DNA of 55,870 nt, taken from positions 1-55,870 of the forward strand of contig CANLOW010000011.1 of the NCBI GenBank assembly GCA_947493035.1. The letters run 5' to 3'. Numbering within the stretch: position 1 is the stretch's first letter; every line of letters begins with the position of its first letter. Positions 24,473 to 34,540 of the stretch are shown here, in pieces. The translations under genes were made by a program, and so were the position numbers. Source of the DNA: an uncultured Aquimarina sp. Its GTDB lineage: Bacteria; Bacteroidota; Bacteroidia; Flavobacteriales; Flavobacteriaceae. Below the pieces are notes generated by a model. That model saw only the letters and a list, made by a program, of their open reading frames with translations. It had not been told where the DNA came from and made no database searches.

Positions 24473-26086
24473 ATGATTCGGTTCTTTATTTCTTTCTTTA
24501 TTTTTTCTTCAATAGTTGCTCAAGAAGAGCAAGCATGGGTATTCTTTACTTCCAAGAATGTAGAAGTTTCATTATTAGACAATCCTTCTGAATTTTTAAC
24601 TGCAAAAGCTATATCGCGAAAAGAGCGTCACGAGATAGTCATTGATGAGAAAGATTTTCCATTAGATCAGAATAGAGTTAGAATGATCTCAAATGAACAA
24701 GGAATAAATTATGTTACCCAGTCTAAATGGTTTAATGCTGTTTATGTAAAAGGGGAAGAATCAGATATTCGTCGACTTTCATCTTTAGAATTTGTAGCAT
24801 CTATCTTTTTTATGAATAGAGGTCTAAACAATGATACTTCCTCAAAGGAAAGAATAAAAAGTAAGAAAGAACAAAATAATAAATTTATTGAAGAAAGTAC
24901 ATTTGAGTACGGTAGAACTAGTACTCAAATCAACCAGATAAATTTGGCTCCTTTACATGATAAAGGTTTTTCAGGTCAAGGGATGACTATAGCGGTATTG
25001 GATTCAGGTTTTGAAAATGTAGATGTTATTACAGGTTTTGAACGATCAAGAATCAATAGCAAAATTTTAGGAGGGTATGATTTTCCTAATAGAACTGATG
25101 AGATTTTTCAATATAAGAATAGTGATCATGGAACAAGTGTGTTAAGTTGTATGACAGGATTTATCGAGGGGCAATTTGTTGGTTCAGCTCCAGATGCTAG
25201 TTATTACCTATTTAGAACAGAAATAGCAGAAAGAGAAAGTCCAGAAGAAGAAGCATTGTGGATTGCTGCAGCGGAAAGAGCAGATAGTCTTGGGGTAGAT
25301 GTATTAAATACTTCTTTGGGGTATACTACTTTCGATGATTCTAAATATGATTATAGCCCTGCTGATATGGATGGAAAAACAACATTTATATCTCAAGGAG
25401 TAACATTGGCGTTAGAAAAAGGAATGATACCTGTAACCAGTGCAGGGAATACAGGGGGTAGTCCATGGCGTATTATTTCTGCTCCAGCAGATTCAAATGC
25501 TGCATTGAGTATTGGTGCAGTAGATTTTTCAGGAGAGAAAGCTGCTTTTAGTGCTTTTGGACCTACAGCAGACAATCGAATAAAGCCAGATGTTGTTGCT
25601 CTGGGGCAAGGAACTTCGGTACTTAATGATCAAGGGAATATTGTTTCTTCAAATGGTACTTCATTTAGCGGACCTATTGTGGCAGGAGCGGTGGCTTGTT
25701 TGTGGCAGGCATTTCCTAATAAAAAACCAAAAGAAATAAAGGAAATGATACGAGTTACTGCCAGCTTATCGGATACCCCTAATAGCGATTTAGGGTTTGG
25801 TATTGCAAATTTTGGGTTAGCTTATAGTGATGCTGTTTTAGATAGTGAGATTACTGAAGTAGGGGAGTCGGACGAAAATGATTTAATATCAACCTTCGTA
25901 GATTATTATTTAATAATAAATGAGCGATTAGTAGGGAGTGAAATACAAATATTCGATTTGCAAGGGCGGCTAGTTTTGAAAACAAAGACTTTAACTAATA
26001 AGGTAGAAATTCATACGCTTCAAGATGGAATTTATGCTTTTAGGCATAGTGTAAATGATGAGGTCACGGTCTTTGTTAAAAATTAA
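24473..26086 (+). CDS. S8 subtilisin-like protease with type IX tail
   Basis: 537 residues, signal peptide at 1-16. Catalytic triad: Asp177 (AVLDSGF), His219 (SDHGTS) and Ser397 (NGTSFSGP), with Asn326 (SAGNTGG) for the oxyanion hole. Residues about 22-130 look like a propeptide. The C-terminal about 75 residues (QIFDLQGRLVLKT, then HTLQDGIYAFRH) fit a type A sorting domain of the type IX secretion system, so it is probably exported to the surface or medium. It starts 35 bases after mnmA. Confidence 0.93.
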   Translation: MIRFFISFFIFSSIVAQEEQAWVFFTSKNVEVSLLDNPSEFLTAKAISRKERHEIVIDEKDFPLDQNRVRMISNEQGINYVTQSKWFNAVYVKGEESDIRRLSSLEFVASIFFMNRGLNNDTSSKERIKSKKEQNNKFIEESTFEYGRTSTQINQINLAPLHDKGFSGQGMTIAVLDSGFENVDVITGFERSRINSKILGGYDFPNRTDEIFQYKNSDHGTSVLSCMTGFIEGQFVGSAPDASYYLFRTEIAERESPEEEALWIAAAERADSLGVDVLNTSLGYTTFDDSKYDYSPADMDGKTTFISQGVTLALEKGMIPVTSAGNTGGSPWRIISAPADSNAALSIGAVDFSGEKAAFSAFGPTADNRIKPDVVALGQGTSVLNDQGNIVSSNGTSFSGPIVAGAVACLWQAFPNKKPKEIKEMIRVTASLSDTPNSDLGFGIANFGLAYSDAVLDSEITEVGESDENDLISTFVDYYLIINERLVGSEIQIFDLQGRLVLKTKTLTNKVEIHTLQDGIYAFRHSVNDEVTVFVKN

Positions 26087-26235
26087 ATTTGAACTTAACT
26101 GTTTTTACTTTTTGGTACTGTTTTTAAATTCTGTAAATACGAGTGTTTTTTGAGTTTCTACATAGTATCTTGATAGTGAAACTAAACTTCCTGAAATTCT
26201 AAAATATACTAGCTGTTTTCACGACTAAAAAAGCG

Positions 26236-26243
26236 TACATTTG
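26236..26243 (+). promoter_or_regulatory. -7 box of typA
   Basis: TACATTTG, 25 bases before the typA ATG, matches TAnnTTTG. The -33 region is weak (TGTTTTC). Confidence 0.4.
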
Positions 26244-26268
26244 CCGCAACTTTTAAGCATGCATTTTT

Positions 26269-28071
26269 ATGAGTACTGCAATTAAAAACATTGCGATTAT
26301 TGCGCACGTTGATCACGGTAAAACTACACTGGTAGACAAGATCATGTATCATTGTCAACTTTTTAGAGAGAATGAAAATACAGGAGATCTAATTCTTGAT
26401 AATAATGATTTAGAACGAGAAAGAGGAATTACAATTACCTCTAAAAACGTTTCTGTAATCTATAAAGGTTTAAAAATCAATATTATTGACACTCCAGGTC
26501 ACGCCGATTTCGGAGGAGAAGTAGAACGTGTATTAAACATGGCAGATGGGGTGTTACTTCTAGTTGATGCTTTTGAAGGGCCAATGCCGCAGACTCGTTT
26601 TGTATTGCAAAAAGCGATCGACTTAGGGCTTAAGCCTTGTGTTGTTGTTAATAAAGTAGATAAGGAAAACTGTACTCCAGAAGAAGTTCACGAAAAAGTA
26701 TTCGATTTGATGTTCGAATTAGGGGCTGAAGAATGGCAAATGGATTTCCCAGCAGTTTATGGTTCTGCAAAGAACAACTGGATGAGTGAAGACTGGAAAC
26801 AGGAAACAGAAAATATAGAGCCTTTGTTGGATATGGTGTTAGAGCATATTCCTACAGCTGAATTTGACGAAGGAAATACTCAAATGTTAATTACATCATT
26901 AGATTATTCATCATTTACAGGACGTATTGCTATTGGTCGTTTAACTAGAGGAAGTCTAGTTGAAGGTCAGCAAGTATCTTTGATGAAGCGTGATGGAAGT
27001 ATAGTGAAGTCTAGAATCAAAGAAATACATTCATTCGAAGGAGTAGGGAGAAAGAAGGTAACAGAAGCACAGATAGGCGATATCGTTGCTCTTGTTGGTC
27101 TAGAAGGTTTTGATATTGGTGATACTGTTGCGGATATTGAAGCGCCAGAAGCTTTAGATACTATTGCTATTGATGAGCCTACGATGAGTATGTTATTTAC
27201 AATTAACGATTCACCTTTCTTTGGTAAAGATGGTAAATTTGTTACTTCTCGACATATTAAAGATCGTTTAACGAAAGAGTTAGAAAAGAACCTTGCGTTA
27301 AGGGTGAAAGAAACAGATAGTGCGGACAAATTTTTAGTATTTGGACGTGGTGTACTTCACTTATCGGTTTTAATTGAAACAATGCGAAGAGAAGGTTACG
27401 AATTACAAATCGGTCAACCACAAGTAATCATTAAAGAGATTGATGGTGAAAAATGTGAGCCAGTTGAAGAATTGACTATTGATCTTCCTGAAACGGTTTC
27501 TGGTAAAGCTGTTGAAATGGTAACACTTCGTAAGGGAGAGTTACTAAGTATGGAAGCGAAAGGAGATCGTATGATTTGTGAATTTATTATCCCTTCTAGA
27601 GGAATCATAGGTTTACGTAATCAGTTATTGACAGCTACAGCTGGAGAGGCGATAATGGCTCACCGTTATAAAGAGTACCAACCTATGCGTGGTGGTATTC
27701 CTGAACGTTTGAACGGTTCGTTAATTTCTATGGAAACAGGAACAGCTATACCTTATTCTATTGATAAGTTACAAGAAAGAGGTACTTTCTTTATTGATCC
27801 AGGAGAAAATATTTATGAAGGTCAGGTTATTGGAGAGAATTCTCGTAATGATGATATGGCTGTTAATGTAACTAAGACTAAAAAGTTGTCTAATGTACGT
27901 TCTGCAGGTGCTGATGATAAAGCTAAAATTGTACCAGCTAAGAAATTCTCTTTGGAAGAAGCGTTAGAATTTATTCAAAAAGATGAATATGTAGAGGTTA
28001 CTCCTGCTAATTTAAGATTGAGAAAAATATATCTTACTGAGAATGAAAGGAAAAGGAATAAGATAAGTTAG
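26269..28071 (+). CDS. typA: translational GTPase TypA/BipA
   Basis: 600 residues, full length. Ribosome-associated GTPase related to EF-G, used in stress and cold adaptation and in 50S assembly. G1 [13 protein letters not shown] at 12-24, switch region [26 protein letters not shown] and NKVDKE are present. The C-terminal [20 protein letters not shown] fits the family. A terminator follows at 28099. Confidence 0.97.
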   Translation: MSTAIKNIAIIAHVDHGKTTLVDKIMYHCQLFRENENTGDLILDNNDLERERGITITSKNVSVIYKGLKINIIDTPGHADFGGEVERVLNMADGVLLLVDAFEGPMPQTRFVLQKAIDLGLKPCVVVNKVDKENCTPEEVHEKVFDLMFELGAEEWQMDFPAVYGSAKNNWMSEDWKQETENIEPLLDMVLEHIPTAEFDEGNTQMLITSLDYSSFTGRIAIGRLTRGSLVEGQQVSLMKRDGSIVKSRIKEIHSFEGVGRKKVTEAQIGDIVALVGLEGFDIGDTVADIEAPEALDTIAIDEPTMSMLFTINDSPFFGKDGKFVTSRHIKDRLTKELEKNLALRVKETDSADKFLVFGRGVLHLSVLIETMRREGYELQIGQPQVIIKEIDGEKCEPVEELTIDLPETVSGKAVEMVTLRKGELLSMEAKGDRMICEFIIPSRGIIGLRNQLLTATAGEAIMAHRYKEYQPMRGGIPERLNGSLISMETGTAIPYSIDKLQERGTFFIDPGENIYEGQVIGENSRNDDMAVNVTKTKKLSNVRSAGADDKAKIVPAKKFSLEEALEFIQKDEYVEVTPANLRLRKIYLTENERKRNKIS

Positions 28072-28098
28072 TCGCTAATTGAGTGATAATAATTTACA

Positions 28099-28133
28099 AA
28101 AACCAAGTGCTAGATTTAGTACTTGGTTTTTTT
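28099..28133 (+). terminator. typA terminator
   Basis: Arms AAAACCAAGTGCTA and TAGTACTTGGTTTT with one wobble pair and a 4-base loop, then a T run. Confidence 0.85.
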
Positions 28134-28216
28134 GTTTTATATGATGTTCATTTTGTGAAAATTAATAGTTGTTATTGCCTTTTTAATATTTTTTTATGTT
28201 TATTTGCAATCGTTTG

Positions 28217-28252
28217 TAATTTTGTGCATTAAGATACGACAACGTTGTAGTA
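28217..28252 (+). promoter_or_regulatory. promoter and LacI-type operator candidate of the GH16 gene
   Basis: A -7 box TAATTTTG (28217-28224) precedes a palindrome of 18 bases at 28235-28252, TAC-G-ACAACGTTGT-A-GTA, with a central CG and one mismatched pair. Central-CG palindromes of this size are typical of LacI/PurR-family sites. It would overlap the transcription start. No TTTG at the expected -33. Confidence 0.45.
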
Positions 28253-28307
28253 GGGTAGTGCTTGTGTTAAAGCGTTCTATTAATGATAAACTAAAACAAT
28301 TTAATAT

Positions 28308-29294
28308 ATGAAGTTTAATAAGTTTTTCCTTCTAGGAATTTTTGGTTTTATGATCTCTTGTGGAGAAGAGTCAAATGATAAAGTTTTTATTAGTGATGAT
28401 AAAAAAGAAGAGAGTTCAGGTTTAACTGCTGAGGACTTTCAAAATATTGATCCTAATAATCCTTCTTTTGTGTCAATTGACGATACTACTCCAAGTGATA
28501 AAAAGTGGGTTAAAGTAGATGGGATGTCAGACGAATTTAGCAGTTTGGATTTAGAAAATGAAAAGAAATGGTTTCGTTCCGATTGGGATTATCCGGTTCC
28601 TGTAAGTATGGTGAAGACAGGTAGTGAGAATATAGGTATAGAAGATGGGAAATTATGGATAAGAGCAACATTAAAAGAGGGCGCAACTAAATGGTTTCAA
28701 TCTACTAGGTTACACTCTACTGAGCATATTAGTTACCCTATGTACACAGAGGCAAGTATAAAAGCGGCTCATATTTCAGCTTACAATACATTTTGGTTAA
28801 ATAATGGTAATAGTGAAGATAGAGATGAAATTGATATTATTGAAAATAATTCAAAGCCTTCTTGTGGTTGTCAACCAGAATTTCCAACATTAATGAAATC
28901 TCAATATTTTCATGTTGATAGTTCTTTGACTCCAAATGAGACAAGAAATGCTGATGATTTTAATAGTAATAAATTATCAGTAAACAACCCTAAAAGAGGA
29001 GTTCCTTGGAATGAAGACTATCATACATTCGGAGTATGGTGGAAAGATTCTCAAAATATACAGTTTTACTTAGATGGTGAGCCAGCAGGTGCTGTAACTG
29101 TAGGAGAACAAAGAGATGATGCTCCGTTTATAGATAATAGAGAGTTTACAAGAGATTTACAAATAATTTTTGATCTATGGACTAACGAAGCTGAGTGGTT
29201 AGGTGGTTTGCCTCCTAAAGAAGAATTAAAAAATAATTCAATTAATACAATGAGGGTTGATTGGGTGAGGACTTGGAAGCTAGAAGATAAGTAA
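28308..29294 (+). CDS. GH16 glycoside hydrolase lipoprotein (agarase/porphyranase-like)
   Basis: 328 residues. Lipobox MISC (lipidation at about Cys18). The catalytic signature ExDxxE is DEIDIIE with Glu174 nucleophile, Asp176 and Glu179 acid/base. The end LPPKEELKNN followed by MRVDWVRTWK is characteristic of marine agarase-type GH16 enzymes. The insert SKPSCGCQPEF after the active site is unusual. It is probably an outer-membrane-attached enzyme acting on a red-algal galactan. It stands alone; no SusC/SusD pair is in view. Confidence 0.85.
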   Translation: MKFNKFFLLGIFGFMISCGEESNDKVFISDDKKEESSGLTAEDFQNIDPNNPSFVSIDDTTPSDKKWVKVDGMSDEFSSLDLENEKKWFRSDWDYPVPVSMVKTGSENIGIEDGKLWIRATLKEGATKWFQSTRLHSTEHISYPMYTEASIKAAHISAYNTFWLNNGNSEDRDEIDIIENNSKPSCGCQPEFPTLMKSQYFHVDSSLTPNETRNADDFNSNKLSVNNPKRGVPWNEDYHTFGVWWKDSQNIQFYLDGEPAGAVTVGEQRDDAPFIDNREFTRDLQIIFDLWTNEAEWLGGLPPKEELKNNSINTMRVDWVRTWKLEDK

Positions 29295-29313
29295 AGTCAA
29301 TATTTCTTGTGTA

Positions 29314-29361
29314 AAACCTAAAAATCCCTTTTTACAATTGTAAAAAGGGATTTTTAGGTTT
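29314..29361. terminator. perfect 48-nt palindrome, bidirectional terminator
   Basis: Arms of 24 bases each are exact complements, with AACCTAAAAATCCCTTTTTA on the left and no spacer. It lies between the converging GH16 gene and ilvE and has A and T runs on both sides. Confidence 0.85.
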
Positions 29362-29377
29362 ATGTATTTTTATGTGT

Positions 29378-30448
29378 TTAGCATACCTTTGTTCTCCATC
29401 CAAAAGTATCTTCAGCTTCATTATATTGGATGTTAGTCAAAGATTGCTTAAAGTGCTGTGCAAATCCATCAGAAAGCACAGGTACACTATATTTATTGTC
29501 TTTGTAACCAATACCTTTAATTACACTAACCACAGCAGCAGTACCGGCACCGAAAGCTTCTTTTAAAGTACCATTTTTAAGAGCTTCTATAATTTCGGTT
29601 ACTTCTATATCACGTACTTCAATATTGTAACCTTCTTTTTCAGCTAAAGCAATAATACTTTTTCTAGTAATACCATCTAAAATACGTTCACTTGTAGGAG
29701 CTGTCAGTAGTGTGTCATTTATTCTGAAAAAGATATTCATAGTACCTGCTTCTTCAACATATTTATGACTACTAGAATCCGTCCAAATGATTTGCTGATA
29801 CCCTTTTTCTTTAGCAAGATTTGTAGGGTAAAATTGCCCAGCGTAATTTCCTGCAGCCTTTGCGTAACCAATACCTCCACTAGCTGATCTTGAGTAATAA
29901 TCAGATATCAATACATCTACCTCGCCACCATAATAAGATTGAGCGGGAGAACAGATAATATAGAAAGTATATTGATTAGCTTCAGAGGCCATTAAACTAG
30001 CTTCAGTAGCAATAATAAAAGGTCGTATGTATAAAGAATTTCCTTTTCCTTGCTTAATCCAGTCATTATCTAATTTTAGTAATTCAGATAAGCCTTTATT
30101 AAAATATTCTTCAGGAAATTCGGGCATAGCTAGACGTTCAGCAGATTTATTAATACGTTTTAAGTTTTCGTCTGCACGAAATAAAAAGGTATCTCCTTTG
30201 CTGTCTTTGTAAGCTTTTAATCCTTCAAAAACGGCTTGACCATAATGGAAAACCCTAGCAGAAGGATCTAATGTAATAGGTTGGTATGGGACTATCTCAG
30301 GCTGTTGCCATGTACCATTGACGTAATGGCACGCAAACATATGATCGGTAAAAAGTTTACCGAAATTGATGTTTTCAAAATCAACACTATTAATTTTTGT
30401 AGTTGTTGATTTAGTAATTTTCAACGGCTGAGATAAGGTCTCTTTCAT
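29378..30448 (-). CDS. ilvE: branched-chain amino acid aminotransferase
   Basis: 356 residues from the ATG at 30448 (MKETLSQ; a second ATG lies directly before, at 30451). The ORF is open further, but the -7 box at 30476-30483 puts transcription start near 30470, so those extra codons are not translated. Transfers the amino group between branched-chain amino acids and 2-oxoglutarate, class IV PLP fold. GYAKAAGNYAGQFYP holds the PLP lysine region and EEAGTMNIFF is typical. No other ilv genes are in the window. Confidence 0.95.
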   Translation of the reverse strand: MKETLSQPLKITKSTTTKINSVDFENINFGKLFTDHMFACHYVNGTWQQPEIVPYQPITLDPSARVFHYGQAVFEGLKAYKDSKGDTFLFRADENLKRINKSAERLAMPEFPEEYFNKGLSELLKLDNDWIKQGKGNSLYIRPFIIATEASLMASEANQYTFYIICSPAQSYYGGEVDVLISDYYSRSASGGIGYAKAAGNYAGQFYPTNLAKEKGYQQIIWTDSSSHKYVEEAGTMNIFFRINDTLLTAPTSERILDGITRKSIIALAEKEGYNIEVRDIEVTEIIEALKNGTLKEAFGAGTAAVVSVIKGIGYKDNKYSVPVLSDGFAQHFKQSLTNIQYNEAEDTFGWRTKVC

Positions 30449-30475
30449 CATTACATTTTTAATAAATCGTAACCG

Positions 30476-30483
30476 CAAATTTA
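30476..30483 (-). promoter_or_regulatory. -7 box of ilvE
   Basis: Minus strand TAAATTTG, matching TAnnTTTG, about 28 bases before the likely ATG. No -33 TTTG seen. Confidence 0.4.
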
Positions 30484-30712
30484 TTCAATAAATAGGAAAA
30501 TTAGAGGAATGTTTGTAGTTAATTTATAGTGTTTGAATTAATAATGATTTTCTTTTTTTTAGCTTCTAAAGTGTGAAAAGTTGAATAATTATCATTTATT
30601 TCAAGAAACGATTGATAATATTTAAATGAAATTCATTGAAATTTCATGTGAGTAGATTTTAAATTAGGATAACAATTGGTATTTTCGATATGAAATCTTT
30701 AAGCAGATCAAA

Positions 30713-31393
30713 ATGAAGCGAGAAATTATGAAGACAGCAGATGGATCTTACACGATTCATCTTCCTGAGATTAATGAACATTACCATTCGAAACATGGAG
30801 CTCTACAAGAAGCACTTCATGTTTTTTTAAGTAAGGGGTTAACTTATAGATGTGAAAATTTTCCAAAAGATACTTCTCTAAGTATTTTAGAAATAGGTTT
30901 CGGGACAGGTCTTAATGCATTGTTAACTTATTCTTACGCAAAAAAACACGACTTACATATTAATTATACAGGTGTTGAAGCTTATCCAGTTTCTAGAGAA
31001 GAATGGGAGGCTATGGATTACGGGAATTTTATAGAAGAAGGAAAGCATAATTTAATTTACGAAGAAATGCATGCGTCAATTTGGGAAGAAAATAATAGTA
31101 TCACTCCTTTTTTTACGCTAAGAAAAGAACAATTGAAATTTGAAGAGATAAAGACGGTAGGTACCTATGATATTATTTATTTCGATGCTTTTGGTGCAAG
31201 GGTTCAGCCTGAATTGTGGACAGAAACTATTTTTAAAATTATGTTTAATGCATTGAAAGAAAAAGGAGTCTTAGTAACCTATGCAGCAAAAGGAAATGTT
31301 CGTAGAGCAATGCAATCTGTAGGGTTTGATGTAGAACGATTAGAGGGGCCTCCAGGTAAAAGAGAGATGTTGAGAGCAACAAAAAATCAATAA
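30713..31393 (+). CDS. mnmD: tRNA U34 methyltransferase MnmD
   Basis: 226 residues. SAM-dependent enzyme that methylates 5-aminomethyl-2-thiouridine at position 34; here it is the stand-alone form, corresponding to the N-terminal half of E. coli MnmC without its FAD oxidase half. Motif ILEIGFGTGLNALLTYSYAK is the SAM site, IIYFDAFGARVQPELW is the conserved DAF block, and the ending GPPGKREMLRA fits the family. Its start MKREIMKTADGSYTIH is the usual one. Confidence 0.92.
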   Translation: MKREIMKTADGSYTIHLPEINEHYHSKHGALQEALHVFLSKGLTYRCENFPKDTSLSILEIGFGTGLNALLTYSYAKKHDLHINYTGVEAYPVSREEWEAMDYGNFIEEGKHNLIYEEMHASIWEENNSITPFFTLRKEQLKFEEIKTVGTYDIIYFDAFGARVQPELWTETIFKIMFNALKEKGVLVTYAAKGNVRRAMQSVGFDVERLEGPPGKREMLRATKNQ

Positions 31394-31465
31394 ATTTGTT
31401 AAATCTTGTAATTTTCGAAGAGATCGAGCTACTTTAGTAAATAGATAAAATAATATACATATATA

Positions 31466-31846
31466 ATGAACTTTCCAGAAGAATTAAAATACAATAAAGA
31501 GCACCAATGGGCAAGAGTCGAAGGAGATATTGCTTATGTTGGAATAACCGATTTTGCTCAGGGGCAATTAGGTGATATTGTTTATGTTGATGTAGAAAAA
31601 GTAGATGAGGAAGTTTCTAAAGATGAGGAATTCGGTTCTATCGAAGCAGTAAAAACAGTGAGTGATGTTTTTATGCCACTTAGTGGAGAAATTATCGAGT
31701 TGAATGAAAAGTTAGAAGATGATCCTGAACTTATCAATACAGATCCTTACGGAGAAGGTTGGATTATCAAAGTGAAATTCAACGATATTTCAGAACTAGA
31801 TAGTTTATTGTCTTCCGAAGAGTACAAATCTTTAGTGGAAGCTTAA
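31466..31846 (+). CDS. gcvH: glycine cleavage system protein H
   Basis: 126 residues. Lipoyl carrier that shuttles the aminomethyl group between P-, T- and L-proteins. The lipoylated lysine is Lys63 in [10 protein letters not shown]. Normal length. The other gcv genes are not in the window. Followed by a terminator at 31871. Confidence 0.97.
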   Translation: MNFPEELKYNKEHQWARVEGDIAYVGITDFAQGQLGDIVYVDVEKVDEEVSKDEEFGSIEAVKTVSDVFMPLSGEIIELNEKLEDDPELINTDPYGEGWIIKVKFNDISELDSLLSSEEYKSLVEA

Positions 31847-31870
31847 TATTTATTATCTCATACAAATTAT

Positions 31871-31909
31871 CAAATCAAAGTAGGCAATAGTTTACTTTGA
31901 TTTGTTTTT
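31871..31909 (+). terminator. gcvH terminator
   Basis: Arms CAAATCAAAGTA (31871-31882) and TACTTTGATTTG (31893-31904), 10-base loop, five-T run. Confidence 0.85.
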
Positions 31910-31974
31910 CTATACTTGAGTAATAATGGGTAATTTGCCCTAGAAATCAATATGAACATTTTAAGGATAGTACA

Positions 31975-32829
31975 TTGAAAAAAATCATATTACTAATTCA
32001 TTGCCCAGATCAAAAAGGATTAATTGCTAAGGTTACCAATTTTATAGCACATTATAATGGGAATACAGTTTATTTAGAACAACATGTGGATGCCGATGCA
32101 AACGCATTTTTTATGAGACTCGAATGCGAATTTGATGATTCATCAGATGCTTTAGAAAATTTTAAAGATCGTTTTGCTATTGAAATTGCCACTCCAATGG
32201 AGATGCAGTGGCAATTGTTCGAGCCAGAAGTGCTTCCGAGAATGGCTATTTTTGTTTCAAAATATTCACATTGTTTGTACGATATTCTTGGTCGTTATGC
32301 GGCTGGTGAGTTGAGTGTAGAGATTCCAATCATTATTAGTAATCACGAGGACATGCGTCCTGTAGCAGATAGTTTTGGGATTCCATATGCATATATTCCT
32401 GTTAAGAAAGATAATAAGCCTCAAGCTGAAGCGGAGCAATTTCGTATTTTAGAAGAAAACAATGTTGACTTTGTGGTGTTAGCTCGTTATATGCAAATAC
32501 TATCTGCAAACTTTGTGTCAAAATATCCAAATAGAGTCATAAATATTCATCATTCATTTTTACCTGCATTCCCTGGAGCTAAGCCATATCATTCAGCGCA
32601 TAGAAGAGGAGTGAAGCTTATTGGGGCTACTTCACATTATGTGACTACAGATCTTGATGAAGGTCCAATTATAGAGCAACAGGTAGTTAAAGTTTCTCAT
32701 ACCGATACAATTGATGATTTTGTAGCTAAAGGAAGAGATGTAGAAAAGATAGTGCTTTCTAGAGCGATTAAGCAGCATTTGCAACATAAGGTATTAGTAT
32801 ATAATAATAAAACTGTAGTGTTTAGTTAG
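31975..32829 (+). CDS. purU: formyltetrahydrofolate deformylase
   Basis: 284 residues. Hydrolyses 10-formyl-THF to THF and formate, balancing the one-carbon pool. N-terminal ACT domain (about 1-80, CPDQKGLIAKVTNF), then the formyltransferase domain with INIHHSFLPAFPGAKPYHSA and SHYVTTDLDEGPIIEQ. TTG start at 31975 with AAGGA at 31963-31967 seven bases upstream, and no ATG nearer. It follows gcvH, another folate-linked gene, but a terminator lies between. Confidence 0.94.
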   Translation: MKKIILLIHCPDQKGLIAKVTNFIAHYNGNTVYLEQHVDADANAFFMRLECEFDDSSDALENFKDRFAIEIATPMEMQWQLFEPEVLPRMAIFVSKYSHCLYDILGRYAAGELSVEIPIIISNHEDMRPVADSFGIPYAYIPVKKDNKPQAEAEQFRILEENNVDFVVLARYMQILSANFVSKYPNRVINIHHSFLPAFPGAKPYHSAHRRGVKLIGATSHYVTTDLDEGPIIEQQVVKVSHTDTIDDFVAKGRDVEKIVLSRAIKQHLQHKVLVYNNKTVVFS

Positions 32830-32844
32830 TTCAAAAGATAGATT

Positions 32845-33561
32845 ATGAAAAAGATTGTTTTAATAGCATCGTTGTTGTCGATGATGAGTTGTGCAGAGTT
32901 GCAACATGTAGTAAATAATTTACCTCAGGGTACCATTGGTCAAGGTCAAGGATTGAGTAATGAATATATTGCTGGTGGTTTACGAGAAGCTTTAGATAAA
33001 GGAATAGATTTACAAGTTTCTAAATTAACCGCTAAAGATGGCTTTTTTAGAAATGAATTAGTGAAAGTATTATTGCCAGAAGAATTACAAAAAGTAGATC
33101 GAACTTTAAGGAAAATAGGATTGTCTAAAATGGCCGATGAAGGGCTTAAGGTGTTAAACCGTGCCGCGGAAGATGCTGTAGGTACTGCGACTCCAATTTT
33201 TGTGAATGCGGTTAAACAAATTACGTTTGCTGATGCTAAGAATATATTGTTAGGTGCTGATGATTCGGCAACAAATTATTTAAATACGAGGACTAATCAA
33301 GCATTATATTCAAAGTTTAACCCTGTTATAAAAAAATCATTAGGGAAAGTTGGCGCAACGGATATTTGGACAAACATAATTAATAGATATAATAATGTTC
33401 CTTTTACTGATAAGGTAAACCCCGACTTAACAGATTATGTTACTCAAGAAGCTCTAAAAGGAGTGTATAAGATGATCGGAGTTGAGGAAAAGAAGATTCG
33501 AAACAATTTTTCGTCAAGAACTTCGGATGTCCTTCGTAAAGTATTTGCGTTGCAAGATTAA
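32845..33561 (+). CDS. DUF4197 lipoprotein
   Basis: 238 residues. Lipobox LLSMMSC (lipidation at about Cys17). The mature part is helical and fits DUF4197, with GGLREALDKGIDLQVSKLT near the N-terminus and GVEEKKIRNNFSSRTSDVLR at the end. Function unknown. It follows purU by 15 bases and may share its transcript. Confidence 0.85.
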   Translation: MKKIVLIASLLSMMSCAELQHVVNNLPQGTIGQGQGLSNEYIAGGLREALDKGIDLQVSKLTAKDGFFRNELVKVLLPEELQKVDRTLRKIGLSKMADEGLKVLNRAAEDAVGTATPIFVNAVKQITFADAKNILLGADDSATNYLNTRTNQALYSKFNPVIKKSLGKVGATDIWTNIINRYNNVPFTDKVNPDLTDYVTQEALKGVYKMIGVEEKKIRNNFSSRTSDVLRKVFALQD

Positions 33562-33651
33562 TAATAATTAAACGTTATTAGATACGATTTGTTTGAAACA
33601 ACAAATCACATGCATCGCGAAAAATTATAGATAGCTGAAAGCGCTATTTTG

Positions 33652-34524
33652 CTATTTGGCATGCTTCCATCGTTTATGAGTCCATAAATAAAGCTCAGGT
33701 CTTTCTCGGATCTGGGCTTCAATTATATTATAGTACTTCTCGGTAGCTTCAAAATTGGTAAAGTCAGAAACATCTTCGTCTATCATAACTATTTCAATTT
33801 CATAGAAGCCTCGTTTTACTTTATCGACTTTAGCATAAGTTATACTCAATTTTTTCTTTTTAGCTAAAGCTTCACCACCAACGAAAACAGGTACTTCTCT
33901 GCCTAAAAATGTTTTGTAAATATTATCCTTATCTAATCGAGGAGTTTGATCGGCAATTAATCCATAAATGCGTCTGCCAGGGTCATTCCTTTCCATAGCA
34001 AAAGCATGACGTAAAATTTCTTTACTAGCAACAACTTCAGCTCCTAATCGGCTTCTAAGTTTGTATACTAAATCGTTAAAATATTTATTCTTTATTGGTT
34101 TGAAAGCTGCTACAACTTGATTCGTTGTATATAAGCAAAGAGCATTAGACCATTCGTAGTTTGCGTAATGTGCTGCTAATAGTACAGTACTTTTTCCTGA
34201 ATTTTCGATATGCCGAAACATTTCAGGATTCTTCAAAACATATCTTTTTTGTAATTCTTCGTTTGAGATGGTAATAGATTTTGTCATTTCTAAAAACATA
34301 TCACACATGTAACTGTAAAACTTACGTCTTATTTTCTTGATTTCATCAGGTGATTTTTCCGGAAAAGCATGAGTTAAATTATCATAAACTACTTTTTTTC
34401 TATACCCGATGATGTAATAAATAATAAAGCAAACAACATCAGATAGTTTGTAGAATAACCACCATGGAAGTTTAGAGATGCACCACAGTAGCGCAAAGAG
34501 AAGTTTGTATAAGAATGTTTGCAT
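33652..34524 (-). CDS. LpxL/HtrB-like lipid A acyltransferase
   Basis: 290 residues from the ATG at 34524 (MQTFLYKLLFALLW); the ORF also has an ATG five codons up, but the -7 box at 34541 leaves little room for that. Inner-membrane enzyme that adds a secondary acyl chain to lipid A precursor. An N-terminal helix anchors it. The catalytic HX4D/E motif appears as HYANYE in LLAAHYANYEWSNAL. Convergent with the DUF4197 gene and divergent from the rhomboid gene. Confidence 0.88.
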   Translation of the reverse strand: MQTFLYKLLFALLWCISKLPWWLFYKLSDVVCFIIYYIIGYRKKVVYDNLTHAFPEKSPDEIKKIRRKFYSYMCDMFLEMTKSITISNEELQKRYVLKNPEMFRHIENSGKSTVLLAAHYANYEWSNALCLYTTNQVVAAFKPIKNKYFNDLVYKLRSRLGAEVVASKEILRHAFAMERNDPGRRIYGLIADQTPRLDKDNIYKTFLGREVPVFVGGEALAKKKKLSITYAKVDKVKRGFYEIEIVMIDEDVSDFTNFEATEKYYNIIEAQIRERPELYLWTHKRWKHAK

Positions 34525-34540
34525 CAATAGAAATTTCAAG

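Noticed and set aside
23268..32829. mnmA and mnmD as one tRNA-modification cluster with purU and gcvH
   Set aside because: They are 6 kb apart with terminators and unrelated genes between, so this is only loose proximity.
33586..33607. GATTTGTT/AACAAATC hairpin after the DUF4197 gene as a terminator
   Set aside because: It has eight base pairs but no T run on either strand, so it was not called.
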